Below are positions 1 to 11,185 of a stretch of 64,000 bases of DNA, piece by piece. A program made the position numbers and the translations under genes. Under the pieces are notes generated by a model. That model was given only the letters and a program-made list of their open reading frames with translations, was not told where the DNA came from and searched no databases. This DNA is from Thalassia testudinum. Taxonomy: Eukaryota; Streptophyta; Magnoliopsida; Alismatales; Hydrocharitaceae. The stretch is taken from positions 11,514,001-11,578,000 of the forward strand of contig JAZHRO010000063.1 in the NCBI GenBank assembly GCA_037157565.1, read 5' to 3'. Every line of letters begins with the position of its first letter. The stretch's first letter is position 1.

Positions 1-492
1 AGAAGCTAAGGGCAGAGAAAGCTAAGGCAAAAAGGAAGGAAGAAGAAGGAAGGAAGAAGAAGTAGACAAAGGAAGAACCAAAGCCAAAGAAAGAAAGTCA
101 GGGTAGAAAAGCAAAGGAAGAAGAGGGCTCAGCTGAAGTCAGAGAAAGAGAAGAAGAGCAAAGAAGAACGAGCCAAGGAGAAGAAGCAACAGAAGAAAGA
201 CAAATCAAACAATTTTAAGACGTCTGATCGTCTAATTCTTTCTAAAATTCCTCATATATTTTCTAGCTACATTTGATTAACCATAAACTTATGCTTTACA
301 TTTTGAATTAGATTTTGAGTAATTTTAAGTGTTCAAATTACATCTATTATTGAGATTAGTGTATGAATTCCATTTGCTCCCTGTGTTCGACTTCGGATTT
401 ACAATTCGAGTAATAAAACTTATTTGTTTTCAAAGCGATTTCAACTATACTACGACGCAATTACTTTTAAACCCGATTTCGCCTTATCAACA
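1..492 (+). repeat. Family A LTR, 3' end (cut by window start)
   Basis: Purine-rich (AAG/GAAG) sequence is followed by AGACGTCT at 219-226, then the phrase CTCCCTGTGTTCGAC near 376-392, ending ...TATCAACA at 492. The same order of elements closes the two complete family A copies at 8433-11180 (minus) and 22751-25300 (plus), so this is read as the 3' part of another copy. The start lies outside the window. A CTCCCTGTG(T)TCGAC phrase just before the LTR end is common in plant Ty3/Gypsy LTRs of the Tat/Athila type; assignment to that group is inference. Confidence 0.6.
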
Positions 493-1120
493 CAGAGCCC
501 CCTCGAGGATTGGTAACAAGAATGATGATCTAGACATATCTGTTGTAGGACTAAGCTAAGAATAAGCATGGGGGAGACCAAGAAAGAAAGTTTTAAACAA
601 AAACACGACATTATAAATGTTAGCATTCACAAGCACAGACACAAAGTTTTAAAGGATTATGCAAGTTACGAATCAAGTTCAAGAGCTAGGGAAATCCAAA
701 CTACAAAATAATTTCAAGTCATCTGAATTAACAAGGAGTTAACTTGTCAATTTTTGAGGATACATTGATCCCAATTTTTCTAATTTTTGGATTCGAAGAC
801 GAATCCCAATGTTTATCTATAACAAATCCCGTACCTTTTATGTTTAACTAACCAAGGTCCCGTAATCTATTTCTCCTCAAAAGTAAAAAAAATTAGTTTT
901 CCCAAAAATCTGTATTGTGAAAATTAGTTTTGCTAAGAGACTAGCAAAAGATAAGCATAGGGGCATGATAAACACCAGTTTATCATCATTCTTATGCACA
1001 AAAATAGATCTAGCTCTTTGGATTTTAACTTTGCAAATAGGTTTCTAGGTGGCATTTAGGCATCACTTAGGTTAGGCATGCATTGCATGATTTTTTATGT
1101 TTTTGACACGTTCATTTGAG
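493..1120. other. No gene seen; sequence after a family A LTR
   Basis: AT-rich, with stops in all frames. A purine run containing GGGGGAGACC lies near 571-580 and resembles a polypurine tract, but no internal coding region follows. Around 948-1005 there is a weak GATAAGCAT/TTATCATC hairpin. Nothing else is recognisable. Confidence 0.4.
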
Positions 1121-2869
1121 TGTTAGGGATGAACACGTAAGCAGATCCCTAAAACCCTAACATTCAGGAAGGCAACAGGTGAAGAGGAAGCTCAATTTAG
1201 CTGGAACCTAACTAAATCCAACTCATCGCAGTTGGATACTAGCTCACCTGGGTTAGGTTTAGCTCTCTCAAGCTCCATTTAGCTCATCTTAGCTGGATGG
1301 TAGCTCAGGGTAGCTCAACTCAGCTCAAGTTAGCTCAGATCTAGCTCAACTTAGTTGAGTCTAGCTCATCTTAGCTCCAATCAGTTCACTGGGGGCTTAA
1401 GCTAGCTCAACTTAGTTGATGGGAGTTCACTTCAGCTCAAGTCCAATTCTCCCCAGCTCCACTCAGATCTTGGCAACTAAACTCCCTCCAACTTAGCTAT
1501 TACTTGTCAACTCAGTATCTAAGCTAACTTGGGAGTTCCCACCAGAAGTAGCTCCAACTCAACATAGCTCCAGATAGGTTGAGTTCAGCTCAACTTAGCT
1601 CTACTACTCAAGCTTAGCTGCTAGTAGAAGAATTAGCTAGCTAAGCTAAGTAGTTGGGCCCTTATGAAGACCTCTTTAGTTAGATCAGCTCTAGGAAAAA
1701 TTCCTTCAACTTCAGATGTACTCCAAAGCAGCTCCTTCCAGCTTATCACCTCATAAATCCTATCTCCCTCTACTCTGCAACTAGCTAAGCTAGCTTAGCT
1801 AGCTTAGCTTACCTCAACCCTACTCCTCACTCCATGGTTGTCCACCCTCCTCACTTAACCCCACCATAACTCAACCTAACCTTAACCCTAACCAACCATA
1901 GTTGGTGCCAAAATACACCCTAAGCATCCCTTCATTTTGGCGCCAACCATGGCACCCCTTCCTTCCACAACTACCACCCTTAACCTCCCTTGAGTTGGCA
2001 CCAAAAACCCCCCCTTACACCTCTCCAAAAGTGGCGCCAACTTGAACCCCCATCACAACCCTACACCCATTCCCATAAGGCCATCTCCACCATCCACCTA
2101 ACCCTATTCTAGAAACCCTCTTTGGCGCCAACCTTAACCTACCCCTCACCACCTTAACCAACCTATAACCACCACCTAAGGTGGCGCCAAAACACCTACC
2201 AACACCCCTTCACCTTGGCACCAACCTATAAACCTATCTCCACCTTACACATAACCCATCCAACCTATATCCACCCTCCACTAATTGGCGCCAATAAACC
2301 AAACCCCCAACCACATATAAACCCATGCCAACCACCCTTAACTACACCTCCATGCACCTCTCCTTTTGGCACCATTTAACATCCACCCTCCATCCCACAA
2401 CTACCACCTATAGGTCTAATCCAAACCCTACATCCACCTCCACGCCAACCGTCTTAACACCCCTTCACCTTGGCGCCAACTCTACTCTACCCCATCATAA
2501 CTACCACCCAACACAACCTTACATCCCACGCCAACCCTAATCCACCATTCATCCATTAACTTCCTAATCCTAGCCATCCACAACACCACTCTTCCCTTAA
2601 CCCTTGTTAACACCCATCATTATCCCTCCACTCTATTAATACCCCAACTAAGCCACCATTAAACCTTACCTTTTGGTTTCATCATTCAACCACTCCTCCA
2701 CCATACTCCACCAACCATAGCCTCCCAAGAGAAGAAAGAGAAGAAGAAGAGTAAGGGGACACTCTATACCCTTGGTGCCTTCCTCTCTTCCCTTCTCTCT
2801 TGTGCCCATGCTAGCCAAAGGTCAAGCCAGGCAGGAGGACGTCCAGAGGAGGTTCTTTAGGGTGGTTCT
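1121..2869 (+). repeat. Family C repeat, copy 1 (5' part)
   Basis: It starts TGTTAGGGAT, and ATCCCTAA returns about 20 bases later, giving a hairpin. From 1180 to 1830 the sequence is saturated with AGCT/TAGCTCAACT words, then from 1930 to 2480 with the palindrome TTGGCGCCAA. The end (2700-2869) matches 18880-18990 and 20390-20500. Copy 1 is interrupted at 2870 by a family B LTR and resumes at 7301. The short open frames inside are low-complexity Pro/Thr/His runs and are not genes. Confidence 0.6.
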
Positions 2870-5184
2870 TGATAAGTCCACTGTAGTGGACCATTATTTG
2901 ACCTAAATACTCTTTAATTGTCTATTCTTAGTTTCTAATTGATTAGGAGTTAAATGGTAATTCATCTTAGTCTGCGTATAATTTTGTGGGCCAATTTTAT
3001 ATTTAATAACAATTGGTATGATAACATAACCTATTTGATGGATGCAGGCTAGGTGCAAGAGTTATTGAAACATGAAGGCATCATTCACACGTCCATTTTT
3101 CTTCTATAAGACGTCTTGAGCTCAGATCGGACGTCTAAGAACCTCCATTGTGGACCCACTGTTGTCCACACTTTTTAAGATGTCCAGAACTTGGTCTGAT
3201 GAAGTTACCGCCAAACTTATCCGTCCATTCCAACCACTCGTGATCTTTGCTGAGTGGTTGGAGAAGCTTTCGGCCAAAGAAACAAATAGAGGAGTTTTTT
3301 TAAAAAGTAATAGTCGGCCATCCTCTTGATCATCCATCCACCATCATGGCTCAGGCATTCCCTGTGCTCATAGCACACACTGTGGCCTCCACGTCCCCAA
3401 CATCGCCCTTGCCGTTGTTGCACACACGGTGACAGCGTGTGTACGTGCCATCAACTCCATCAACCCACTCTATTAGCCGCCCCAGCCTTCCCTTTCCTCT
3501 TCTTTTTCAACCTTTTGTCGTCTCCCCTATTTCACCTTCATTACCACCTGCAACCCACCGCCCCCTGTGCGCACCCAACACCCGCGCGCCAACAGCTCCA
3601 CCGACCGACCACCAGCACCCCCAATCCCCCTCACCATAGCCACCACTACTACAGCCATCACCCACCTCCTTAGCCATCTTCTCCTCTTCCTCCATCTTCT
3701 TCCACCGCTTCCTCCCTTGCAACTTCATGCAAAATAACCCAAAGTTGCCACCGTCCCCAGTGCCATATACATCACCTCAGGCCACCTTCTTCTCCGCCAA
3801 TAAGAGCAAAGCGCTCGCCTTGACCTCTGTCAACAACCCACACCAGCCATGCCACCCTTCGGTAACCCCTTCTCTCGCGTCGACGCACCTTGCCGCCAGC
3901 GTTCTCCGCCTCCGGTCGCCATTGCCGGCGACCTCCAGCCGTGCCTCCTACGCCATCGCGTGGCCCTCGTCCCAACCAATCTCCTCCGAGCTCCATCCAG
4001 CCAGCGATCCTTCTTCTCGTGCACACAGAAGAGAGAGGAAGAATCCTCTGTTAATGGTGACATTAAAATTTACATTTCAATGCCATTGTTAAGAAATTTT
4101 GGATAGACTTTTATAGTGAATATATATTGAATGAATTTGCAGCCATCCCCCTTGAGTTCTCGTAATATTGTCTGATTATCTATAATTGCATTTCCCTCCA
4201 ATCTATTGTGTAATGACCCAGTTCCCAAATCCCTACGAGATACGAGAATCGGACCGACTCGACTAATCCCAAGACCCAGTCGTCAAACGAGAAAGTAACC
4301 AAAAGAGCAGTAAAATAAACCACATTCACCATGTATACAACTAGCAGTAACAAAATACAGCATTAAAGAAAGAAATACTACAGTACACACTACCACAACA
4401 GTAGAGAATTAAACATATACATAAACATGAAACTTACAATGAAAAGAGTACAGAGGTAACAGAAACTACTCACAACAACAGCAAGAAAAGTACAGTGGGT
4501 ACTACAAGTAATACTACTGGGCTCTACTATGCCTAGCGCCCTTTGCAGCCGCCGACTCTGGCTGCTCAACACCTAGTCCTGAAAAGGTAACAAAGGTGAC
4601 ACGTTAACGAAAAGCTGAGTAGAGTGGAAACTAAAAGCTAAGAAGCAGTAAGGTGGACAGTAGCTATTATATTTTTTTAATTTCTTTCTTTATATTCTTC
4701 CCATCTATTCATTATTGAATTATTTCTCAGATCTTTCTCTTGATCTCGAATATTCCTTGTGGGAACGATCTTAGTTGCAGTCTTTTCCAAAAAGTAAAAG
4801 TAACACGTGGTGCTCTCCTGGTCGGGAGAGTCCCCCTTAGTGGTCCTACCCTCAGTCAGCCACCCCAAGGTCGCTGACAGACGTAACGGTGACTACGGCA
4901 CGTGCGATAAACGCACGGGTAGCTACCCTGTACTGGCACGCGGTCAGTCGTTTCCATTAACAGGTGCACCCAAAGCACAGCACGAAACCAGTATAGAGCA
5001 GAGCCCTCTCAGTAATAGGGGCCCAGCACCTCCACAGTAACCAAATAGGGGTCTTGCCCCTCCACAGTCCGCGCACCCTCGCCTGACTGCCCTGGTTTGC
5101 CCAGTGGGCCTAACAAGTCAGTGTAGGAGGGCTAGCAGAACCTCAGGGCCCGTGGGGTAGCTAGTGCTTTCCCTACACTAGTAG

Positions 5185-5330
5185 CTCTCCTCGGTACTGT
5201 GTACACAAGGGCCAAAAGTCAGTACAAAGTGGCCAGACCTAACCCCGGGTCCTTGGGGCGGCTAGCTCCGCTCTGCACTAAATAGGGGTACAGTTGCTCT
5301 CCTTGGTACTCCGTACTCAAGGGCCAGCTC
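5185..5330. repeat. About 110-bp direct repeat inside LTR D
   Basis: The block CTCTCCTCGGTACT...ACAAGGGCCA at 5187 returns as CTCTCCTTGGTACT...CAAGGGCCA at 5298. The preceding CAGAACCTCAGGG/CCAGACCTAACCC segments also correspond, so roughly 110 bp are duplicated in tandem with divergence. Confidence 0.5.
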
Positions 5331-5574
5331 ACTTCCCCACTTCTATTCCATTCACTTTCCAGGAGTTCTACTCCTAATTCCCCGTAGGGTTCATGCTCTT
5401 TTAACTCAGCCAATTTAGGTTTCACCGTTCTAGCTTTATATCCATATAACCCATGTTCTCAACAGTGATTATTCATTCTTAAACAGGTAGCTGTTAACCA
5501 ATTTACAGGCAGTTATCGTTTCCTTTTTACTTTTCCAAGACTGCAATGTATATATATTCAACTAGTTTTCCAGA

Positions 5575-5705
5575 CCTAGGGTTTATGCCATACCCTAGGA
5601 TCTATCGTTCAATCTAGTTTGTCCTAGGGTTCATGTAATGCCCTAGGATCTATCATTCAATCTAATTTTTCAGCCCTAGGGTTCATGCAATGCCCTAGAC
5701 TCTAT
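5575..5705. repeat. About 50-bp minisatellite, 2.6 copies
   Basis: CCTAGGGTTCATG...ATGCCCTAG units begin at 5575, 5623 and 5675, each followed by GATCTATC(A/G)TTCAATCTA. Every unit is itself a CCTAGG...CCTAGG inverted pair. It lies within LTR D. Confidence 0.65.
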
Positions 5706-7300
5706 TAATTGTTTCATAAATGTACAATTTTTGATAAATAAATTAAAGGGCCACTCTACCCGCAAAATTGAGAGTACTGGGGGTGTGGTCAGCAATCCCG
5801 TGTGCCTCCGCAACCCCAGAGCTGCAAAGGAACGGGGTCCTAACACAAGGATCAACACAAGGAGTTAGTCAGAACAGTATACAATTACTGTAAATAGGTA
5901 GAGGAATTAAATCTGCGAAGAACGAAACTTGAAACGCGGAAAACAGACTTCGAACGGACCCTAAACGGGTCAAAAACAACTAGTCTATCCAAAATCAGAC
6001 GTCTGGAACTTCTTCCAGACGTCATAAAAGGTAGCTCAGGTCATACCTTGGTCTGTGCAGTCCTTCAGACGTCCAGAAGCCCGATGGAACGTCTGGACTT
6101 GGTTTCCAGACATCCGATTGTCACCCTAGACGTCTGGAAGCCCTCTCCATCATCAAGTGCTTTGTCCAGACGTCTGATCTATGTGGGATGGCGAGCCCTT
6201 GCGCTTTCTCGAACAAGTCATGCACACACACACGCCCGCTTTTATCACGAAAGGGTGCAGAAGACCTTGGCGGAACGGCTGCATGGCCGTACACGCGAAA
6301 GGAGAGGATAAAAATAACGTACCTGTCAGACGTCTGGACCTTCCTCCAGACGTCTCCTGCATTGTCTGGACGTAAGTCTAGACGTCTGATTCTGGGAAAT
6401 TTTCCCATTATCAGAACCTTCTCGCTCTCCGCCCGCAGCGCACGGCCGTGTCGCGCCGCGTCCGCCTGCTGCCTGAGTTGCAGCAGCTCCTCCGCGGCAC
6501 CCCACGCTCACTGCTCTCCCGTCAGTCGGCTCTAGCTGCCCCGGCAAGCTCGCACCCTTGCGGTCGAGCTCCTTCTTCCTCTCGCAACAGCTTCTCCTCC
6601 CCACACACCTGCAGCAGTCGCTGCTGCCGCTCTTGCTCGCTTGCTCTCGCTGACAGGGAGAAGGAGAAGAAGAAGGCGGTGGAGTGAGGGTGAGGGAGAG
6701 GGGAAGCGTATTTGTAAGGCAGCCGCGGGGAGAGAGAAAGAGGAAAGGCGGCGTCTGCAGGGAGGGAGAGGAAAGAGAAGAAGGAGGGCGGCGGGTTCAG
6801 CCTGCACGTGCATGCATACAGACACAAACCCGTACACCGAAAAAATTTAATACTAGACGTCTGGGAGGGCTTCCGGATGTCTGGGCCACTTCCCAGATGT
6901 CTTAAACGACGCTTGATGCTCTGTTCGTAACATATTGGCCTCCCATACATTGCATGATATACTACAATTGTAGGCAAATACCTGACTATCTTGTTTTGAT
7001 AAATTGGCGAAAGCATGGGAAAATATTTGCTATGATACTTATAATTGCATGAAATATCTGTCAACTTTCTTTTCTTTGAGAAAATCACTTTTAATGCAAA
7101 AAGAAGATCCTTCTTGAAATAAGATTTAGCATGGAAATATTTGCTAGTTTAATAGGCTAGTTTCTCCTTGTGGAAATGACCTAACTATTTTCTTTGTTAG
7201 ATTTTGAGTATTAAACATTTTAAAAAGTGATTTTCTACCACGCAATGAACTACAACGACACTACATTTTATGTGCAAAAATACATCGAAAATGAGAATCA

Positions 7301-8010
7301 CTCTTTCTATTCTCGCCCACCCTAGGAGGAGGTTTTAGAGTGGAATCCTTCCACTCTTGGAGGGGCTAGGGCACGCCCTATCCAAGGTTTGCTAAGGAGG
7401 AGAATCATCATCTACTGGAGTACTTCAAGGAAGGAGTTGGAAGGTTCTTTATAAGCTTGGGAGTAGCTGAGCTTGGAGCAAGAACCCCTTCTTCCTCTTC
7501 ACCATCATCTTCAGAAGAAATTTTGTTTTACTTGCATATTTAAATTTTTGTAGTAGAAGCATTCCTCTACCATTCTTGTAAAATAATTTTTCTTCCTTTA
7601 TAAAAGTTGCCTTTCTATTTCGTTGCACTTGTTTACTTGCTTTCTTGTCAGTTAGTGCACTCACCCTTTCTCTGATTACCCTAGGTCTCCATGTACCTAG
7701 GGTGAGCTTGGAGAGAGGCTCTTCCTATCACATAGATTTTAATAGGCATAATCTCTTTTTGCATTTTTATTGCTTGGTCATTTCAAAAATCAAAAAAGAA
7801 AATCTTCTATTCAAAAATTACAAAAGGAAAGTTGATTTCCCAATTTCAAGCAAGAGTTTTCAAAATTGCATTTCTGCCTCCCTTGAGATGACCCGAATAC
7901 TTTCCAAGTATTTGATTTTTTATAAATTTCAAAAGCAATCAGAATTACGCATTACAACGATAAAAACCCTAATTTACAAATCGTGCATTTTTGTTATCAC
8001 ATATTCGTGT
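7301..8010 (+). repeat. Family C repeat, copy 1 (3' part)
   Basis: CCACCCTAGGAGGAG near 7317 continues the family C text broken at 2869. GTAGAAGCATTCCT (7553) and GGTGAGCTTGGAGAGAGG (7699) match copies 2 and 3. The stretch 7870-8010, with CATTACAACGATAAAA near 7950, matches 21030-21140. The open frame 7645-8118 is AT-rich LTR sequence and resembles no protein I know. Confidence 0.55.
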
Positions 8011-8427
8011 GGTGAAGTGTGGCTAATTCATTTTTTTCTTCTTTTCTATTTCTCATCTTTTTTTGCTTTTTTGGTATTTTTCTATTTTTTTCTTTTTCTA
8101 AGTAGGTGGCTTCCCTAATCTAAGATTTACCTAAAGGCAATAGAAAGAGAATGGTCATGTAACTGGGCTCTGAACAACCGACCAATGGGTTGTTACCCAC
8201 GACAACTTACCAGCCTACTACCCTAGAAAGTTCATTAGCTACCTAATTTCCATTGAAACCACCGAAAAGTAAGTTGGTGCAGATAGTGTGCAAATGATTA
8301 GACTATAAGTCTCCTCAAATCAGAGGGTGGGTTGATAAGTTGTGTACTTATCACTCCATCTTTATTAACCAATTAGAAATGAATTAAAGATTGCAAGGAC
8401 TCAAGAAACAAGTGTACATTTTAGTGG
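8011..8427. other. No gene; contains a perfect LTR-edge-like hairpin
   Basis: There is T-rich sequence to about 8100, then unremarkable sequence. At 8334-8354 TGATAAGT-TGTGT-ACTTATCA forms a perfect 8-bp stem. It looks like the TGAT-starting hairpins at the ends of families A and B, and purine-rich words lie on both sides, so it may be another LTR edge. Which side is the LTR cannot be decided here. Confidence 0.4.
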
Positions 8428-8850
8428 ACACCTGTTAAAGGAGACTATCGAGGAGTTTAGATATGTCGTCGTCGTAGTAAAATCTCCTAAATAGCTCTTC
8501 AACAAATACAATTTATAACTTGAATATCTACATAAAATCTGAGGTCGAACACAGAGCAAATAGGAATTTACATGCTAATTTTAATGAATATATAAATGAG
8601 TACAATAAATGAAGCATAATAAAGATATTTCAATGAATACTAATATGTCACATTGAATATTTAATGAATAACATGAGTATTTCAAGACTTTAAGAGACCA
8701 AAAAAGATTTCTAAGATAAAATAATGGTGATTTAGATCATCAATTATTAGTCTAAGCACATATATATCAAATACTCATTAATGTCAAATAAATGAACAAT
8801 AATCAGACGTCTGGATATCAAGTTAGATGACTTAAATGTCACCTGCTACA

Positions 8851-8884
8851 GTGATTCTCTTCTCTTCTCTTCTCTTCTCTTCTT
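8851..8884. repeat. (TCTCT)n microsatellite
   Basis: About six tandem TCTCT/TTCTC units inside the 3' part of the minus-strand family A LTR, in its pyrimidine-rich (purine-rich on the minus strand) leader segment. Confidence 0.7.
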
Positions 8885-10226
8885 CTTTAGCCTCTTCCTC
8901 TTCTTCTTTTCTTAGCTTCTCTCTTTGTCTTTCTTCCTTAGCCTTTCCTCTTCTCTTCTGCCTTTAGCTCCTTCTCACGCCTCTTCTTCCTTCAAGCTCT
9001 TTTCACGACTAAGTGTGGAGCAGGGGAAACCAACTCAGAGTAAAACCCACCCCTCCCCCGCTCTCTCTTTCTCTATCTTTCCTCCTCTTCTCTTTCTCAT
9101 AGCTGGGTTAATCAAGTATTCAAGTCGTGTAACTAGGTCCAAGGCTACGGGCATGAGGTCGCAGCCAAGGAGTGATAAGGCTTAGGCGAGTTAGGTCAAG
9201 TGCAAGTGTAAGGAACCTCACCCCATGTGTTTGGAGGCGATAAGGCCACTTGACAAATTCAATTTATGTCGCTGTAGTGGCTTCTGTGTTTTCGAGGTGA
9301 GACTAATCCCACAGACCTCTTCTTGCATGCACCTGTAGATGACTCCTCTCCAATTGGAGTAGCTGCTGAGAGTGTCTTCGTGAATTGGAGTCACAGCTGC
9401 ACCTCTTTCTCCCAAGTGAGGACCTGGGAGTCTGGAGGTGTTAACTTCGCACCACCTGGAGGTGGTGCCTGGGGTTCACTTGACTTGGAGCTTGAAGAAT
9501 GAAGGCAGTGATGGCGACGGTGGCGGAGCTCCGACGAAAGACCTAAAAATGATAATAAGGCCTCATGACCACATTAGAATATCTCAGGGGGATCGCTGAG
9601 AGATGACGGATGTAGTGGAGGAAGTTTCGTGGCGTGTGGAGGTGCGTGGTGGTTGGATGGAGTCGAGGATGGAGGTGTGAAGGTTGGGTTGTTCGGTGGG
9701 TAGTTTGGGTGGATAGAATGGCGAGATAAGAGAGGGGTTTTGGTTGTGGTGATGTGGCAGAGGTTGTGGAGTTGTCAGAGAGGTGGTTGGAGGTGTGAGG
9801 TGATGGGAAAGCCTCACTAGAGATATGGCCGAAGAGGAGGAAGAAGATGACAAGCGTGTGCGTCAAGGGGTGTTTTTTGGATTTTGGATAGAGGGATAAA
9901 ACCTAGGGAACTAAGGGAACTAAACTAACCTAATTTAATTGGTCGAAAGGGGGGATTTGCCCCTGGTGGTACGTCGGACGTGGGGAAGATGAAACCTCTG
10001 GTGATGGGGACGACGAGATGAGGGGGTGTAGGCGGCGACCGCTAGTATTGCGACGCACGAAAGAAGTCAAGGAAGAGGAATCCACTTGCTATGGTCTATG
10101 AGAGTGGACGAGGAAGGTGGTCAGAGTAGGTCGCTGGAGCTCATGGAGCATTCAGTCGTAGAGGAGGGAAGAAGGGGATTTTCCAGCCAAAAACAAGCTA
10201 AGGAAGTAAGGCTTGAATCTGGGGGT

Positions 10227-10234
10227 CTTTTATA
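10227..10234 (-). promoter_or_regulatory. TATA box of family A LTR copy 2
   Basis: Minus-strand TATAAAAG in a GC-richer context, at the position equivalent to 23678-23685 in copy 3. It probably marks the U3/R border of the LTR. Confidence 0.5.
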
Positions 10235-11185
10235 GGCCATAGGAGGTCCTTCCAAGCTTAGAAACCAAGCTTGAAAGCTTGAGACTTATGCAGATGTAGG
10301 ATACCCACATCTCCCATGCGTTCGCATGGGAGATTGGGAAAGAGTTAGGAATCATGGCCGGGTCTATTTGAAAGAAAATTTCTTAAGGAATCTCTAGTTC
10401 AAGTGTGGGATTGATTGATTGAGAAACGAGCGAGAAAATCTCAGTCGAATCTCGCCAATGAGGCGCAGCTATTCCTAATGGCAGTTAGAGACCTCGATGT
10501 GAAGGAGATGACAAAGTTAGGGGGGTCCCTGCAATAGATTTCAAAAGCTAGGGGTTTAAGTGAGAGAGAAAGAGTCTGATTGGATCAAAATGCAAACTAG
10601 GTCAAGATGATCTCTGATTGGGTCCAAATTTTGGTACAAATCTAATGTGGACCCAAGGAATCTGATGGTGAAGTCAGATTTTGGTTTTGACCAAGTTTGA
10701 CTGGATAATTTATGCAAAAACCAAAATTAGGGCAACTATCCAATTGAGACTCTATTTTAGGTCAAAATGGATTCCAATGGTCAAATAAAGGATACCAAAC
10801 CCTAGGGAATATTTTTCTATGATTTTTAGAAGGTTGAGGTAAATTTTATCCTGGCCATAACCTCATTTAATTAAGTAGGTCTGTTTTTAGGATTTCAGAT
10901 TCCATTAATTCTCGAAAAGCGTGAAAACCCGTTTCTGTCTACATGAACCCACTTATTAGACATTTATTACCAAGTGGCCTTTAATAAACCCCTGAAAAAT
11001 CCCTTGATCGTTCTGCATTTAGGATATTCTGTTAAAACTGCAGATTTACTCCTATTTTAATGCATTTCTCTTAAAAAGGATATGCAGTGAATTACAGTCT
11101 TCTAGTGGTTATGTAGGAACATTTATCAATTGATTATAACTAAATAAAGCTAGATATGGCTGATGATGACGTTATCATCAACACC

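Larger units (their letters stand above)
4209..6932. repeat. Solo LTR, family D, with TSD TATTG
   Basis: The unit begins TGTAATGACC and ends TTCGTAACA, giving the usual TG...CA ends. TATTG stands directly outside both ends (4204-4208 and 6933-6937), a perfect 5-bp duplication. It is 2724 bp long with no coding sequence. Dense AGACGTCT-like words occur at 5995-6400 and 6855-6905, and there are short tandem repeats at 5185-5330 and 5575-5705. I read it as a solo LTR. Orientation is uncertain; the other strand would give an LTR ending GGTCATTACA, which I favour. Confidence 0.75.
2870..7300 (+). repeat. Family B LTR, copy 1, interrupted by LTR D
   Basis: It starts TGATAAGT followed by the hairpin GTCCACT-GT-AGTGGAC and ends ...GAGAATCA. 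The parts outside 4209-6932 match the reverse complement of 13320-15031: shared blocks include the GACGTC-rich 3100-3190 (against 14680-14740), 3940-4090 (against 13830-13930) and 7150-7300 (against 13330-13470). Without the insertion it is about 1.7 kb, like copy 2. It splits family C copy 1. I could not confirm a TSD. Confidence 0.6.
8433..11180 (-). repeat. Solo LTR, family A copy 2, TSD ACACC
   Basis: On the minus strand it begins TGATGATAACGTCATCA (a hairpin) and ends TTTAACA. ACACC flanks it perfectly at 8428-8432 and 11181-11185. Its length is 2748 bp. It is co-linear in reverse with 22751-25300: for example 10590-10890 corresponds to 23030-23330, the minus-strand TATAAAAG at 10227-10234 to 23678-23685, and the GCCTTATCGCCTCC block near 9230 to 24590. 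There is no polymerase sequence and no second LTR, so it is read as a recombination-derived solo LTR inside the minus-strand Gypsy-like region. The open frames at 9543-9866 are low-complexity. Confidence 0.8.

Noticed and set aside
3437..4106. Overlapping Pro/His/Ser-rich frames on both strands
   Set aside because: They lie in family B LTR sequence and recur in reverse in copy 2 (13686-14131) without a conserved reading frame.
6522..7088. 188-codon minus-strand frame
   Set aside because: It crosses the right boundary of solo LTR D at 6932 and is Ser/Pro/Arg low-complexity, so it is not an ancestral gene.
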